Source of the DNA: Actinomycetes bacterium
GTDB lineage: Bacteria; Actinomycetota; Acidimicrobiia; Acidimicrobiales; Ilumatobacteraceae
DNA: 64,000 nt
NCBI GenBank assembly: GCA_025356335.1
Contig: JANXUF010000138.1
Location: 32,391 to 96,390, forward strand
Direction: 5' to 3'
The stretch's first letter is position 1; each line of letters opens with the position of its first letter. Shown one piece after another: positions 1 to 7,976 of the stretch. The position numbers and the translations under genes were made by a program. The notes below the pieces were generated by a model. That model did not search any database and had not been told where the DNA came from. It saw nothing but the letters and a program-made list of their open reading frames with translations.

Positions 1-783
1 GCCGCGCACCTCGTGCTCGTCTTCCGCTGCCAGCACGTCTCGCCTGCAGAACAGGTGGCGCTCGCCCACCGGCTCGGCAGCCCGACGCCGGCTCACCCGG
101 TCGTGCCAGGTCTCGACGGTCACCCGGAAATCCTCGTACTCGATGGTGCAGCAGGTGGGCGCAATGCTCGCTGGCACACGGACGTGACGTTCATGTCGAA
201 GCCGCCGGCAGCCTCGATCCTCGTCGCCGAGACGGTCCCCGAGCACGGCGGCGACACGCTGTGGGCCGACATGCGGACGGCGTATTCGACACTCTCTCTT
301 CCGTTGCGACAGCTCGCTGACACACTCCTCGCTGTGCACCGGATCACGCCGCTGGCCTACTGGGGCGAACCATTCGATTCGGCGATGACCCGCACCGACG
401 CAGCGGCGCTGCTCGAGGCGGCGATGACGGTCCCGCCCGTCGTTCATCCGGTCGTCAGAATGCACCCGCGCACCGGCAGGCCCTCGTTGTTCGTCAACCC
501 CGGCTTCACCTCTCACCTGCTCGGCTTGGCGCGCCACGAGAGCGACGGTGTGCTGCGGCTGTTGTACGAACACGTCACCCAACCGGAACTCGTCATGCGC
601 CACCGCTGGCAGCGCGGCGACGTCGTGATGTGGGACAACCAGGCGACAATGCACTACGCAACCGACGACTACGGCACCGGGGATCGCCGGATGCGCAGGG
701 TGACCCTCGGTGGCGTGGAGCCGGTCGGTCCGAGCGGCTTCGTCAGCCACGTCCTCGACGACCCGCTCTTCGCCATCCGTTGA
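1..783 (+). CDS. TauD/TfdA-type Fe(II)/2-oxoglutarate dioxygenase (5' end outside window)
   Basis: The reading frame is open from base 1, so the N-terminus is missing; the visible part is about 260 residues. The pattern is that of alpha-ketoglutarate-dependent taurine/2,4-D-type dioxygenases: an HxD iron pair in ARWHTDVTF (about residue 58), the distal iron His in DNQATMHYATDDY, and the 2-oxoglutarate-binding Arg shortly after (RRMRRVTL). The family hydroxylates small sulfonates, aryloxyacids, carnitine-type substrates and similar molecules, releasing CO2 and succinate. The substrate cannot be read from the sequence. The next gene is convergent and 9 nt away. Confidence 0.85.
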   Translation, partial: AAHLVLVFRCQHVSPAEQVALAHRLGSPTPAHPVVPGLDGHPEILVLDGAAGGRNARWHTDVTFMSKPPAASILVAETVPEHGGDTLWADMRTAYSTLSLPLRQLADTLLAVHRITPLAYWGEPFDSAMTRTDAAALLEAAMTVPPVVHPVVRMHPRTGRPSLFVNPGFTSHLLGLARHESDGVLRLLYEHVTQPELVMRHRWQRGDVVMWDNQATMHYATDDYGTGDRRMRRVTLGGVEPVGPSGFVSHVLDDPLFAIR

Positions 784-792
784 GGCGATCGG

Positions 793-1350
793 CTAGCGAG
801 CCGCCGGGTTACGGACTTCGGCGACGAGTGAGTCGACGAACGGGCGCAACTGGTCGATGATCGACGGATCGACCTTGCCGTCCTCGGCAACGAAGTCACC
901 GACGCTCGCGAACCTGACACTCTCACCGGCGACCCGCGCACCGAGGTAGCCGAAGACCTTGGTCAGGTACTCGACGGCGTTGATCGCACCCTTCGGGCTC
1001 GGCGAGGCACCGAGTACGACCACCAGTTTGTTCATCATCGCGTGGGCCTGAAATGGACGCGTTGCCCAGTCCACCCAGTTCTTCAGACCGCCAGGGACTG
1101 CGCCGTTGTATTCCGGGGTCGACACGATGATGCCGTCAGCAGCTGCAACCCTGGCGCGCATCTCGACGACCGACTGTGGCAGCGGATCATGGTCGAGGTC
1201 GCCGTCATAGTAGGGGAGCGGACGGATGAGGTCGACGAGTTCGCCTTCGATGTCATCGGGGAGCAGTTCGCCGGCCGCTTTGAGCAGCGCTGTCGTGAAC
1301 GAGCCGGCACGCAAGCTGCCGGGGAGGAGGAGGACCGAATACGAGGCCAT
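793..1350 (-). CDS. NADPH-dependent FMN reductase family protein
   Basis: This is a 185-residue flavodoxin-fold reductase. Evidence is the N-terminal phosphate loop (LLLPGSLRAGSFTTALL, residues about 6-22), the STPEYNGAVPGGLKNWVDW segment characteristic of FMN_red/ArsH/SsuE-like proteins, and the VLGASPSPKGAINA strand-loop. The family transfers electrons from NAD(P)H to FMN or to quinones and azo compounds. The frame stays open upstream on this strand, but homology begins at the ATG at 1350, so I start there. It converges with the dioxygenase at 783. It could supply reduced flavin to another enzyme, but no two-component partner is adjacent. Confidence 0.88.
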   Translation of the reverse strand: MASYSVLLLPGSLRAGSFTTALLKAAGELLPDDIEGELVDLIRPLPYYDGDLDHDPLPQSVVEMRARVAAADGIIVSTPEYNGAVPGGLKNWVDWATRPFQAHAMMNKLVVVLGASPSPKGAINAVEYLTKVFGYLGARVAGESVRFASVGDFVAEDGKVDPSIIDQLRPFVDSLVAEVRNPAAR

Positions 1351-1469
1351 GGCGCAACTTTCTGGAGGGTGAGCGAGGGGGGACTGCCCGACGTCGGATG
1401 CCGAACGGTGTGTCGGAGCTCGGCATCGCCGTCGTCGAGTTGTTACATCAACAACTCGACGGGGGTCGC

Positions 1470-2222
1470 TTATTCCGTCCGTTTCACACCGACGAAATTG
1501 GTGAGCACCCGGGTTTCGAAACCGAGACGTTCGTACACGCGGAGTGCTCCGATGTTGGTCTCGGCGACATGCAGAAACGGCGTCACACCGGTGCGCAACA
1601 GTGCACGCGCCACCTCGGTGGTCACTACCGCCGCATAGCCACGACGCCGAGCATTCGGGTGTGTGCACACCGCACTGATCTCCGTGAAGCCGTCGATACT
1701 GATCCGCTGGCCTGCCATCGCCATCAACGAGTCGCCTTCGAAGATCCCGACATAGCCGCCGAGTTCGTTGGTCCGTGGCCGGAACGGCCCCGGCTGCGTC
1801 AGTTCGACCAGCGCCAGCATCTGTGGCACGTCGTCGGAGCCCAGCGGACGCATCGCCGGAGGGACCGCGAGGTCTGGCGGGTCGCCAGTCAGCACCATCT
1901 GGTGACCGCGCCCGGCGAAGGTCACCATCCAGCCCGCCGGCGCAACGACTTCGACTGCTCGGAAGAGCACAGCGGTGCCACCGGGTCCTGTCAGCATCGC
2001 CAGGTCGTGCCATGCCGCCTTCGAATCGTCCTCGATCGCCGAGAAGACGGACACCTCCGGGTCGTATCGTCGTGCGCTTCCTGTCCCCTGGGCGAAATCA
2101 GCGTGCACACCGGTGAGTGCATACCAGCCGGCATTGTCGAGCGGATGCGGAGCACTGGTCGGCCGATCCGCCGATCGATCGCTGGACTCGGCATCCGTTG
2201 GCTCAGCTTCGGCAGATGACAT
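1470..2222 (-). CDS. GNAT family N-acetyltransferase (FR47-like)
   Basis: The protein has 250 residues. The C-terminal half (about 140-250) is a GCN5/FR47-type fold: MRPLGSDDVPQMLALV start, ISAVCTHPNARRRGYAAVV (acetyl-CoA pyrophosphate loop R-R-x-G-Y-A), then FLHVAETNIGALRVYERLGF, the typical alpha4/beta6 end. The N-terminal 30 residues are low-complexity and acidic. The N-terminal half resembles the degenerate first GNAT domain of double-domain enzymes. The acceptor substrate is unknown. A TAGCGT hexamer lies 9 nt upstream of the ATG and there is no ribosome-binding site, which suggests a near-leaderless transcript. Confidence 0.85.
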   Translation of the reverse strand: MSSAEAEPTDAESSDRSADRPTSAPHPLDNAGWYALTGVHADFAQGTGSARRYDPEVSVFSAIEDDSKAAWHDLAMLTGPGGTAVLFRAVEVVAPAGWMVTFAGRGHQMVLTGDPPDLAVPPAMRPLGSDDVPQMLALVELTQPGPFRPRTNELGGYVGIFEGDSLMAMAGQRISIDGFTEISAVCTHPNARRRGYAAVVTTEVARALLRTGVTPFLHVAETNIGALRVYERLGFETRVLTNFVGVKRTE

Positions 2223-2406
2223 CGCCGATCGACGCTACTCGGCCGATCCGACGATGCCGGAGCGACAGCATGAACGATTCCAGCGCGACTCGCAGGGGTC
2301 CGTGTCCGCACGACTCAGCCGATGATGAACGACGGTTGTGGTGACGATCAAGCCAATCGTTTAGTGTTGGGGGTGACGGGAAATCGAACGCGGGAGGTTA
2401 CGCGCA

Positions 2407-2760
2407 GTGAGGCGTATTTTGATTGGTGTGATGAGCGTCGGCCTGATGATCGGGGCGACCGCTTGCAATAGCGGCGGTGTCGACAAGCAGGGAACCGCCG
2501 ACAACTTGGTGAAGAGCCTCGAGCAGACACTCGGAACAACGGTGACGGCGACGCAGAAGACGTGTCTGACGGATCTGGTCAAGAGTTACAGTGCCGCAGA
2601 CCTGAAGACGATCGACTCTCAGGCCTCTTCGACGACACCGAGTTCGCTGGTCGACGAATTCAGGACGAAGGCGTTGACCTGTCTCGGCGCCCCCGGTGCC
2701 ACAGACACGACCGGTGCCGATTCGGCCACCACCGACGCCGGAACGACACCGGCAACCTGA
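2407..2760 (+). CDS. Small secreted lipoprotein, paralog of the next gene
   Basis: This is a 117-residue protein with a lipoprotein signal peptide: MRRILIGVMSVGLMIGATACNS, lipobox IGATAC with the predicted lipidated Cys at residue 20. The mature part is a helical domain (DNLVKSLEQTLGTTVTATQ, then CLTDLVKSYSAADLKTID) with two further Cys that could form a disulfide, and a Thr/Ala-rich tail. GGGAGG at about 2392-2397 precedes the GTG start. The domain matches that of the gene at 2794 position by position, so the two look like a tandem duplication. No known family recognised; expected on the outer face of the membrane. Confidence 0.75.
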   Translation: MRRILIGVMSVGLMIGATACNSGGVDKQGTADNLVKSLEQTLGTTVTATQKTCLTDLVKSYSAADLKTIDSQASSTTPSSLVDEFRTKALTCLGAPGATDTTGADSATTDAGTTPAT

Positions 2761-2793
2761 TTCGGTCAGTGCCGGTCGCCTAGTGTTCGACCG

Positions 2794-3423
2794 GTGACAG
2801 CAGCACGACGGAGGCGGAGGAACGGTGGCATCGGCGTTGCCATCATCACCATCGTCGCCGGCTGCACGATCGACCGGGCAGCGACCGGGGAAAATCTGAT
2901 CAAGGATGTCGAGAAAACGTATGTACTGCGGCTGGACGCAGCTCAGAAAGACTGTCTGCAGCAGCTCGTCAGCAGTCTCTCGATCGACGAGATCAATGAG
3001 TTGAACGCGGCGAAGGCTTCCCCGGCATTGAGGACGAAGTTCGTCGAAGCGGAACTCAAGTGCGTGCCGGCGATCAGTGGGTCTGTTCCTGCCAACTCGT
3101 CCCCCACAGCGTCGACACCTCCGACGACGTCGACGGGAACGACGGTGACGGGAACAACGTCGACGGGAACAACGGTGACCGGCAGTTCGACTCCATCGTC
3201 GAGCGCGGTGACGTCGTTCCCGCCATTCCTCCCGTTCGGCACTGCCTCACCCGATGATTCGACCACCGCTCCGGTTTCGCCATCGGTGAACTCCCCAGGT
3301 TCTGCGACGAGCACAACGACCACCAGTGTCCCGTTCGGATCGCCATCGACGACGAGGACGCGGACGAGGACAACAACGACGAGTACGACTCGGGCAACGT
3401 CGTTTTCGACAACGACGACCTGA
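2794..3423 (+). CDS. Secreted lipoprotein with Thr-rich tail, paralog of the previous gene
   Basis: The protein has 209 residues. A short basic N-terminus and a hydrophobic segment end in the lipobox IVAGC (Cys at about residue 24). The following ~65 residues parallel the upstream gene: NLIKDVEKTYVLRLDAAQ, then a Cys, then LVSSLSIDEINEL, with the same two downstream Cys. The last ~120 residues are almost only Ser/Thr/Pro, with a TTGTTVTGT-type internal repeat. That resembles a wall-spanning or glycosylated stalk. It starts at GTG 33 nt after the upstream stop, so the pair is probably one transcript. Function unknown. Confidence 0.72.
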   Translation: MTAARRRRRNGGIGVAIITIVAGCTIDRAATGENLIKDVEKTYVLRLDAAQKDCLQQLVSSLSIDEINELNAAKASPALRTKFVEAELKCVPAISGSVPANSSPTASTPPTTSTGTTVTGTTSTGTTVTGSSTPSSSAVTSFPPFLPFGTASPDDSTTAPVSPSVNSPGSATSTTTTSVPFGSPSTTRTRTRTTTTSTTRATSFSTTTT

Positions 3424-3458
3424 TCGCAACGACTCGCTCAGGACGATCGCGACGTCGG

Positions 3459-4802
3459 TCAGAGCAGTTTGAGCGCTTCTCTGGCGGCGACGGCTACCGG
3501 GTCCCACACCGGCGAGAACGGTGGCGCGTACGCCAGATCGAGATCGACGATCTGGTCGACGGTCATGCCGGCAGTCATGGCGACGGCACAGGTATCGATG
3601 CGTTTCGCCGATCCGCTCCCGCCGACGATCTGCGCACCGACGAGCCTGCCGGAACGGCGTTCGACAAGAACCTCGATCGTCATCATCGACGAACCCGGGT
3701 AGTAACCGGCCTTCGTGGACGACTCGATGGTCTGGCTGACGACGTCGATGCCTGCCATCCGAGCGAGCTTGGAATTCAGACCGCTGACGGCAATTTCCAG
3801 ATCGCAGAACTTGGTGATCGCCGTGCCGAGGACGCGCGCAGAGCGTGCATCGCCTCCACCGATGTTGATACCGGCGACGCGCGCCTGCTTGTTGGCGTAC
3901 GTCCCCAGGGCGAGATGCATATTCGTGCCGCTGATCAGGTGCGTACTCTCGGCGCAGTCACCGGCCGCCCAGATCCCATCGACCGAGGTCTGTTGGCGGT
4001 CGTCGACGACGATGGCCTCACGGACGCCGAGTTGCAGTCCCGCCTGTTTCGCCAGCGCCGAGTTCGGTCCCGTCCCGATACCGAGGACGACGAGGTCGGC
4101 TCTGACCGCATCGTCTCTCGTCATCACCATGTCAGGTGCAAAACCGGTGACCTCGTGATTCGGCCGGTAGTCGACACCATTGGCGTGCAACGCTCGTGCG
4201 ACGATCGCCCCGAGTTCCGGTTCGAGGATGCTCAATGGATGTGGTCCCCGGTCGATCACCGTCGGCTTCAACCCGCGATGCAGGAAGGCCTCCGCCATCT
4301 CCAGCCCGATATAGCCGCTGCCGACGATGACGACGTGTTCCAGTCCCCCGCTTTTCGCCAGATCAGCGAGCCACGTGGCGTCGTCCAAGGTGTGTGCACC
4401 GCTGATGAACGGCAGGTCGATTCCCTCGACGTCCGGCCGGATCGGAACGCCGCCGGTACCGAGCAACAGCTGGTCGAACGGCTCGTACGACGTCGACCCG
4501 CTGTCGATGTGACGTACCTCGACCGTGCCGGCCGCCGTGTCGATCGACACCACTTCCTGATGCATTCGCAGATCGACACCGTTGGCGCGGTGCTGTTCCG
4601 GTGTCCTCGCCACGAGTCGGTCGACGCCACCGACTACCTCGCCGCCGACGACGAACGGGATGCCACACGCCGAATAGCTCGTCCAGTCGCCCTTCTCGAA
4701 GGCGATGATCTCGGCGTTCGGCCGCCTCTTGCGGATCTGGGAGACAGCCGCCATCCCGCCGGCGTCGCCACCGACGACGATCACGCGTTGGCTTTCCATC
4801 AT
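3459..4802 (-). CDS. CoA-disulfide reductase / NADH oxidase-like FAD flavoprotein
   Basis: This is a 447-residue class of pyridine nucleotide-disulfide oxidoreductase with a single redox Cys. The N-terminal FAD Rossmann motif is VIVVGGDAGGMAAVSQIRK. The active-site segment SYSACGIPFVVGG corresponds to the SxxxCGxPY motif of CoA-disulfide reductases and Nox enzymes, with Cys near residue 46. A second Rossmann motif, VIVGSGYIGLEMAEAF, binds NAD(P)H, and GIWAAGDCAE closes the FAD site. The C-terminal dimerisation domain is present and no rhodanese extension is attached. Substrate could be CoA disulfide, O2 or a persulfide; the sequence does not decide. It converges with the lipoprotein gene. Confidence 0.85.
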   Translation of the reverse strand: MMESQRVIVVGGDAGGMAAVSQIRKRRPNAEIIAFEKGDWTSYSACGIPFVVGGEVVGGVDRLVARTPEQHRANGVDLRMHQEVVSIDTAAGTVEVRHIDSGSTSYEPFDQLLLGTGGVPIRPDVEGIDLPFISGAHTLDDATWLADLAKSGGLEHVVIVGSGYIGLEMAEAFLHRGLKPTVIDRGPHPLSILEPELGAIVARALHANGVDYRPNHEVTGFAPDMVMTRDDAVRADLVVLGIGTGPNSALAKQAGLQLGVREAIVVDDRQQTSVDGIWAAGDCAESTHLISGTNMHLALGTYANKQARVAGINIGGGDARSARVLGTAITKFCDLEIAVSGLNSKLARMAGIDVVSQTIESSTKAGYYPGSSMMTIEVLVERRSGRLVGAQIVGGSGSAKRIDTCAVAMTAGMTVDQIVDLDLAYAPPFSPVWDPVAVAAREALKLL

Positions 4803-5230
4803 CGACTCATCCCGCTGCCCGTCCGAGCCCGAGTGCAGGCTGCGGGGGTGTTGTTTACAGCCAACGCTGCAGCTGAGCGGCGGGTTGCCGTTTCATCGAC
4901 GCCGAACGGTGCCCGTGATCGCTGACGCCGGTGTAACGAACCGGCGGTCGAAGCGCCGTCGTGGACGACGTCGGCCGGGTCCCGGCGAGCAGCTCGCCGA
5001 TCAGGTCACCGAGCAGCTCGTCGAAATACGAGCGCGTACCGGTTCGAGTCGCACCGTCACACCGTTGGTCGAACGATGATTCGCTGGTCGTCGACAGAAA
5101 CGTCTCGTTCTTTGTCACGAGGAAACAGTACGGGAATCGGGGTCACGAGTCGTGAGTATCCAGCTACTCAATCGAACCCGTATCCGTTACGATCGCTCCA
5201 ACAATTCTTGGCTGTGAGAGGAACCCGATC
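4803..5230. other. 428-nt intergenic region between divergent genes
   Basis: This gap separates the CoA-disulfide-reductase-like gene (leftward) from the dimethylglycine dehydrogenase-like gene (rightward). A possible 87-codon reading frame exists on the minus strand (4855-5118, GTG start), but it has no ribosome-binding site or recognisable motif. The only feature I can support is the conserved motif at 5180-5207, listed separately. A Shine-Dalgarno-like GAGAGG at about 5216-5221 precedes the GTG at 5231. Confidence 0.5.
5180..5207 (+). promoter_or_regulatory. Conserved upstream motif, copy 1 (methylamine genes)
   Basis: The core cgttacgatcg with flanks (gtatccgttacgatcgctcc, then aacaattc) recurs almost unchanged at 7887-7915, upstream of the soxA-like gene. 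TACGAT could serve as a -10 element. About 51 nt separate the motif start from the GTG at 5231. Two such long matches upstream of two pathway-related genes suggest a shared promoter or operator. The binding protein is unknown; the TetR gene at 14907 is one candidate by location only. Confidence 0.55.
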
Positions 5231-7690
5231 GTGAAGTCTTCGACCCAGGTGGTTGTCATCGGCGGCGGCGTCGTCGGGGCGAGCGTGTTGTACCACCTCA
5301 CCAAGGCCGGCTGGACGGACGTCGTGCTGCTCGAACGCAAGCTGCTGACGGCAGGTTCGACCTGGCACGCAGCCGGGGGGATGCACACGTTGAACGGTGA
5401 CCCGAACGTCGCCCGCCTGCAGCAGTACACCGTCAACCTCTACAAGGAGATCGAAGCCGAGTCCGGACAGAACTGCGGTATCCACCTGCCGGGCGGCCTG
5501 CAGTTGGCAGACACGCCCGAGCGTCTCGACTGGCTGCGGATGGCTCAGGCACGCGGCCGTTACCTCGGCATGAACATGGAGATCCTCTCCATGAAAGAGG
5601 CCAAGGAACTGAACCCGCTGCTCGAGGAGCAGTACTTCGTCGGTGCGTTGTACGACGAGGACGAGGGCAGCGTCGACCCGTACGGCGTCACCCACGCCTA
5701 CGCGATCTGCGCCCGTAACCGCGGCGCCGAGGTCTACACGAACACGTGGGTCACGGACCTGCAGCAGCGCCCGGACGGCACCTGGGACGTCATCACCGAC
5801 CAAGACCACATCATCCACGCCGAGCACATCGTCAATGCTGGCGGCCTGTGGGCCCGTGAAGTCGGCCGGATGGTCGGTATCGAACTGCCCGTTCTGGCGA
5901 TGGAACACCACTACCTGATGACCGAGCCGATGCAGGAAGTCATCGACTACAACCAGGACATGGGCCGCGAGCTGCCGCACATGATCGACTTCGCCGGCGA
6001 GATCTACGCACGCCAGGAGGGCCAGAGCATCCTCCTCGGGACGTACGAGCAGGACAACCGGGCGTGGGCACCGAAGACGACGCCGTGGGACTTCGTCTTC
6101 CAGTTGCTGCCGCACGACCTGGATCGCATCGCCCCTGAATTGGAGAAGGCCTTCGAGCACTTCCCAGCGGTCGGCAAGGCCGGCATCCAGAAGTTCGTCA
6201 ACGGGCCGTTCACGTTCAGCCCCGACGGGAACCCGCTCGTCGGGCCGGTGCGCGGCATCAAGAACTGCTGGGTCGCCTGCGCCGTGATGGCCGGCCTGTC
6301 CCAGGGTGGCGGTGTCGGCCTCTCGCTCGCCAACTGGATGACGACCGGCGATCCCGGCGCCGACGTCTTCGGCATGGACGTCGCCCGCTACGGCGACTAC
6401 ACGACGCTCGCCTACACGAACGCCAAGGTGCGCGAGAACTACGGCCGCCGCTTCCGCATCACGTTCCCGAACGAGGAACTGCCGGCCGGCCGCCCGCTGC
6501 ACACGACGCCGATCTACGACCGTCTGACCGATCACAATGCGGTATGGGGTTTCGGGTTCGGCCTCGAGCATCCGCTGTGGTTCCAGCAAGCCGGCAAGGA
6601 TCCGGTCGAGGAAGTCACGTTCCGCCGCTCGAACGCCTTCCCCGTCGTTGCCGAGGAATGCCGTGCCGTGCGCGAGCGCGTCGGGTTCTCCGAGGCTTCG
6701 AACTTCGCCAAGTACCACGTGTCCGGAAGCGGTTCGGTGGCCTGGCTGCTGAGCCTGCTCACGAATGGTCTGCCGAAGATCGGCCGCACCGTGTTGACGG
6801 CGATGCTCAACCCACAGGGCCTGATCGTCGGGGAGTTCTCCGTCTCTCGCCTTGCTGACGACGAGTTCTTCCTCTTCGGTTCGCAGGCCGCCGAATCGCA
6901 CCACACCCGCTGGTTCCTCGATCATCTGCCGGTCGACGGCTCGGTCGTGTTCGAGAATCTCGCGCTGTCGATGGTCGGCCTGACGCTCGCCGGTCCGCAC
7001 TCGCGTGAGCTGCTGCAAGGCCTGACCGACACATCGTTGGAGACGAAGGACTTCCCGTTCATGTCGTTCCGCCGGGTCGACATCGGCATGGCAACGGTGT
7101 GGCTGTCACGCATGACGTATTCCGGCGACCTCGGCTACGAGATCTGGACCGCACCGGAATACCAGCGGTACCTGTTCGACCTGATCTGGGAAGCAGGCAA
7201 GCCGTTCGATATGCGCCTGTTCGGTTTCCGGGCGTTGATGTCGCTGCGCCTGGAAAAGGCGTTCGGCACATGGTTCCGCGAATATCGCCCGATCTACACG
7301 CCACTCGAAGCCTGCATGGACCGCTCACTGAAGTTCGACCACGAGTTCATCGGCCGCTCCGCCGTCGAGGCAGAGAAGGCGGCGGGCGGACCGAAGCGCA
7401 AGCTCGTGACGTTCGTCGTCGACGCCGAGGATCCGGACGGTGCCGCCGACGTGATCGGCGACGAGCCGGTGTTCCACAACGGCCCTGATGGTGAGCGCGT
7501 CGTCGGCTGGATCACCTCCGGAGGGTACTGCCACTACTCCAAGGCGTCGGTGGCGATGGGCTACGTGCCGACCGAGTTGGCCGGCGAAGGCAACCACGGT
7601 TTCGAGATCGAGATCATCGGCCGTCGCCGCCCCGCCCGGCTGCAGCACGAAGCGCTCCTCGACCCGACAGGTATCCGCATGCGTGCGTAG
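5231..7690 (+). CDS. Dimethylglycine/sarcosine dehydrogenase-type flavoprotein (DAO + GcvT domains)
   Basis: The protein has 819 residues and the architecture of dimethylglycine dehydrogenase. An FAD-binding DAO domain (VVVIGGGVVGASVLYHL at 7-23) carries GSTWHAAGG at 42-50; the His at 46 is where this family attaches FAD covalently. DAO extends to about 400, followed by an aminomethyltransferase/GcvT domain (about 430-710, MSLRLEKAFGTWFREYRP) and a GcvT C-terminal barrel. Known members oxidise N-methyl groups and hand the one-carbon unit to tetrahydrofolate. Next to a sarcosine oxidase operon, a role in betaine-to-glycine demethylation is likely (inference). GTG start with GAGAGG upstream. 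Confidence 0.88.
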   Translation: MKSSTQVVVIGGGVVGASVLYHLTKAGWTDVVLLERKLLTAGSTWHAAGGMHTLNGDPNVARLQQYTVNLYKEIEAESGQNCGIHLPGGLQLADTPERLDWLRMAQARGRYLGMNMEILSMKEAKELNPLLEEQYFVGALYDEDEGSVDPYGVTHAYAICARNRGAEVYTNTWVTDLQQRPDGTWDVITDQDHIIHAEHIVNAGGLWAREVGRMVGIELPVLAMEHHYLMTEPMQEVIDYNQDMGRELPHMIDFAGEIYARQEGQSILLGTYEQDNRAWAPKTTPWDFVFQLLPHDLDRIAPELEKAFEHFPAVGKAGIQKFVNGPFTFSPDGNPLVGPVRGIKNCWVACAVMAGLSQGGGVGLSLANWMTTGDPGADVFGMDVARYGDYTTLAYTNAKVRENYGRRFRITFPNEELPAGRPLHTTPIYDRLTDHNAVWGFGFGLEHPLWFQQAGKDPVEEVTFRRSNAFPVVAEECRAVRERVGFSEASNFAKYHVSGSGSVAWLLSLLTNGLPKIGRTVLTAMLNPQGLIVGEFSVSRLADDEFFLFGSQAAESHHTRWFLDHLPVDGSVVFENLALSMVGLTLAGPHSRELLQGLTDTSLETKDFPFMSFRRVDIGMATVWLSRMTYSGDLGYEIWTAPEYQRYLFDLIWEAGKPFDMRLFGFRALMSLRLEKAFGTWFREYRPIYTPLEACMDRSLKFDHEFIGRSAVEAEKAAGGPKRKLVTFVVDAEDPDGAADVIGDEPVFHNGPDGERVVGWITSGGYCHYSKASVAMGYVPTELAGEGNHGFEIEIIGRRRPARLQHEALLDPTGIRMRA

Positions 7691-7713
7691 CCAGCTCCGG
7701 TCTGCGTAGGCCC

Positions 7714-7830
7714 CTCGCGGTCACGTCGATTCCGTCACCACGGAATCCACGTGACCGACCTCCCCCGCACTGGGCTCGCGGTCACCCCAGCTCCGCCATC
7801 GCGGAATCGACGTGACCGACCCACCCTCAC
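7714..7830. repeat. Tandem 61-nt direct repeat carrying nested inverted repeats
   Basis: Two units begin with ctcgcggtcac at 7714 and 7775. Arm 1 (GGTCACGTCGATTCCG, 7719-7734) pairs with CGGAATCCACGTGACC (7741-7756) with one mismatch across a 6-nt loop. It also pairs perfectly with CGGAATCGACGTGACC (7802-7817). The RNA can therefore form either a short or a long-range hairpin. It lies 23 nt after the stop of the dehydrogenase gene and ahead of the second conserved motif. It is probably a transcription end or processing site, possibly a switchable one. No U-tract follows. Confidence 0.7.
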
Positions 7831-7886
7831 CCGGCCTGAAGACCTCGGAAACGACGAGCGGCTCTGGCGATTCTGGCGGGGTCGTT

Positions 7887-7915
7887 GTATGCGTTACGAT
7901 CGTCCCAGGAATTTC
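7887..7915 (+). promoter_or_regulatory. Conserved upstream motif, copy 2 (methylamine genes)
   Basis: This is the second copy of the motif seen at 5180-5207: gtatgcgttacgatcgtccc followed by aggaatttc. About 24 of 29 positions agree with copy 1, including an unbroken cgttacgatcg core. It stands 90 nt before the soxA-like GTG at 7977. Confidence 0.55.
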
Positions 7916-7976
7916 ATCCCAACCGCTGCACCCCCTCCGGAGATCGATGTGACGTGCCGAGTGCCAACGAGTCGCT

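Noticed and set aside
4855..5118. Possible 87-codon gene on the minus strand
   Set aside because: No ribosome-binding site, no leaderless -10 arrangement and no recognisable motif.
5168..7018. 616-codon open frame on the minus strand
   Set aside because: It is antisense to the dimethylglycine dehydrogenase-like gene, whose motifs are clear. Its Arg/Val/Glu/Asp-rich content is what GC-rich antisense frames produce.
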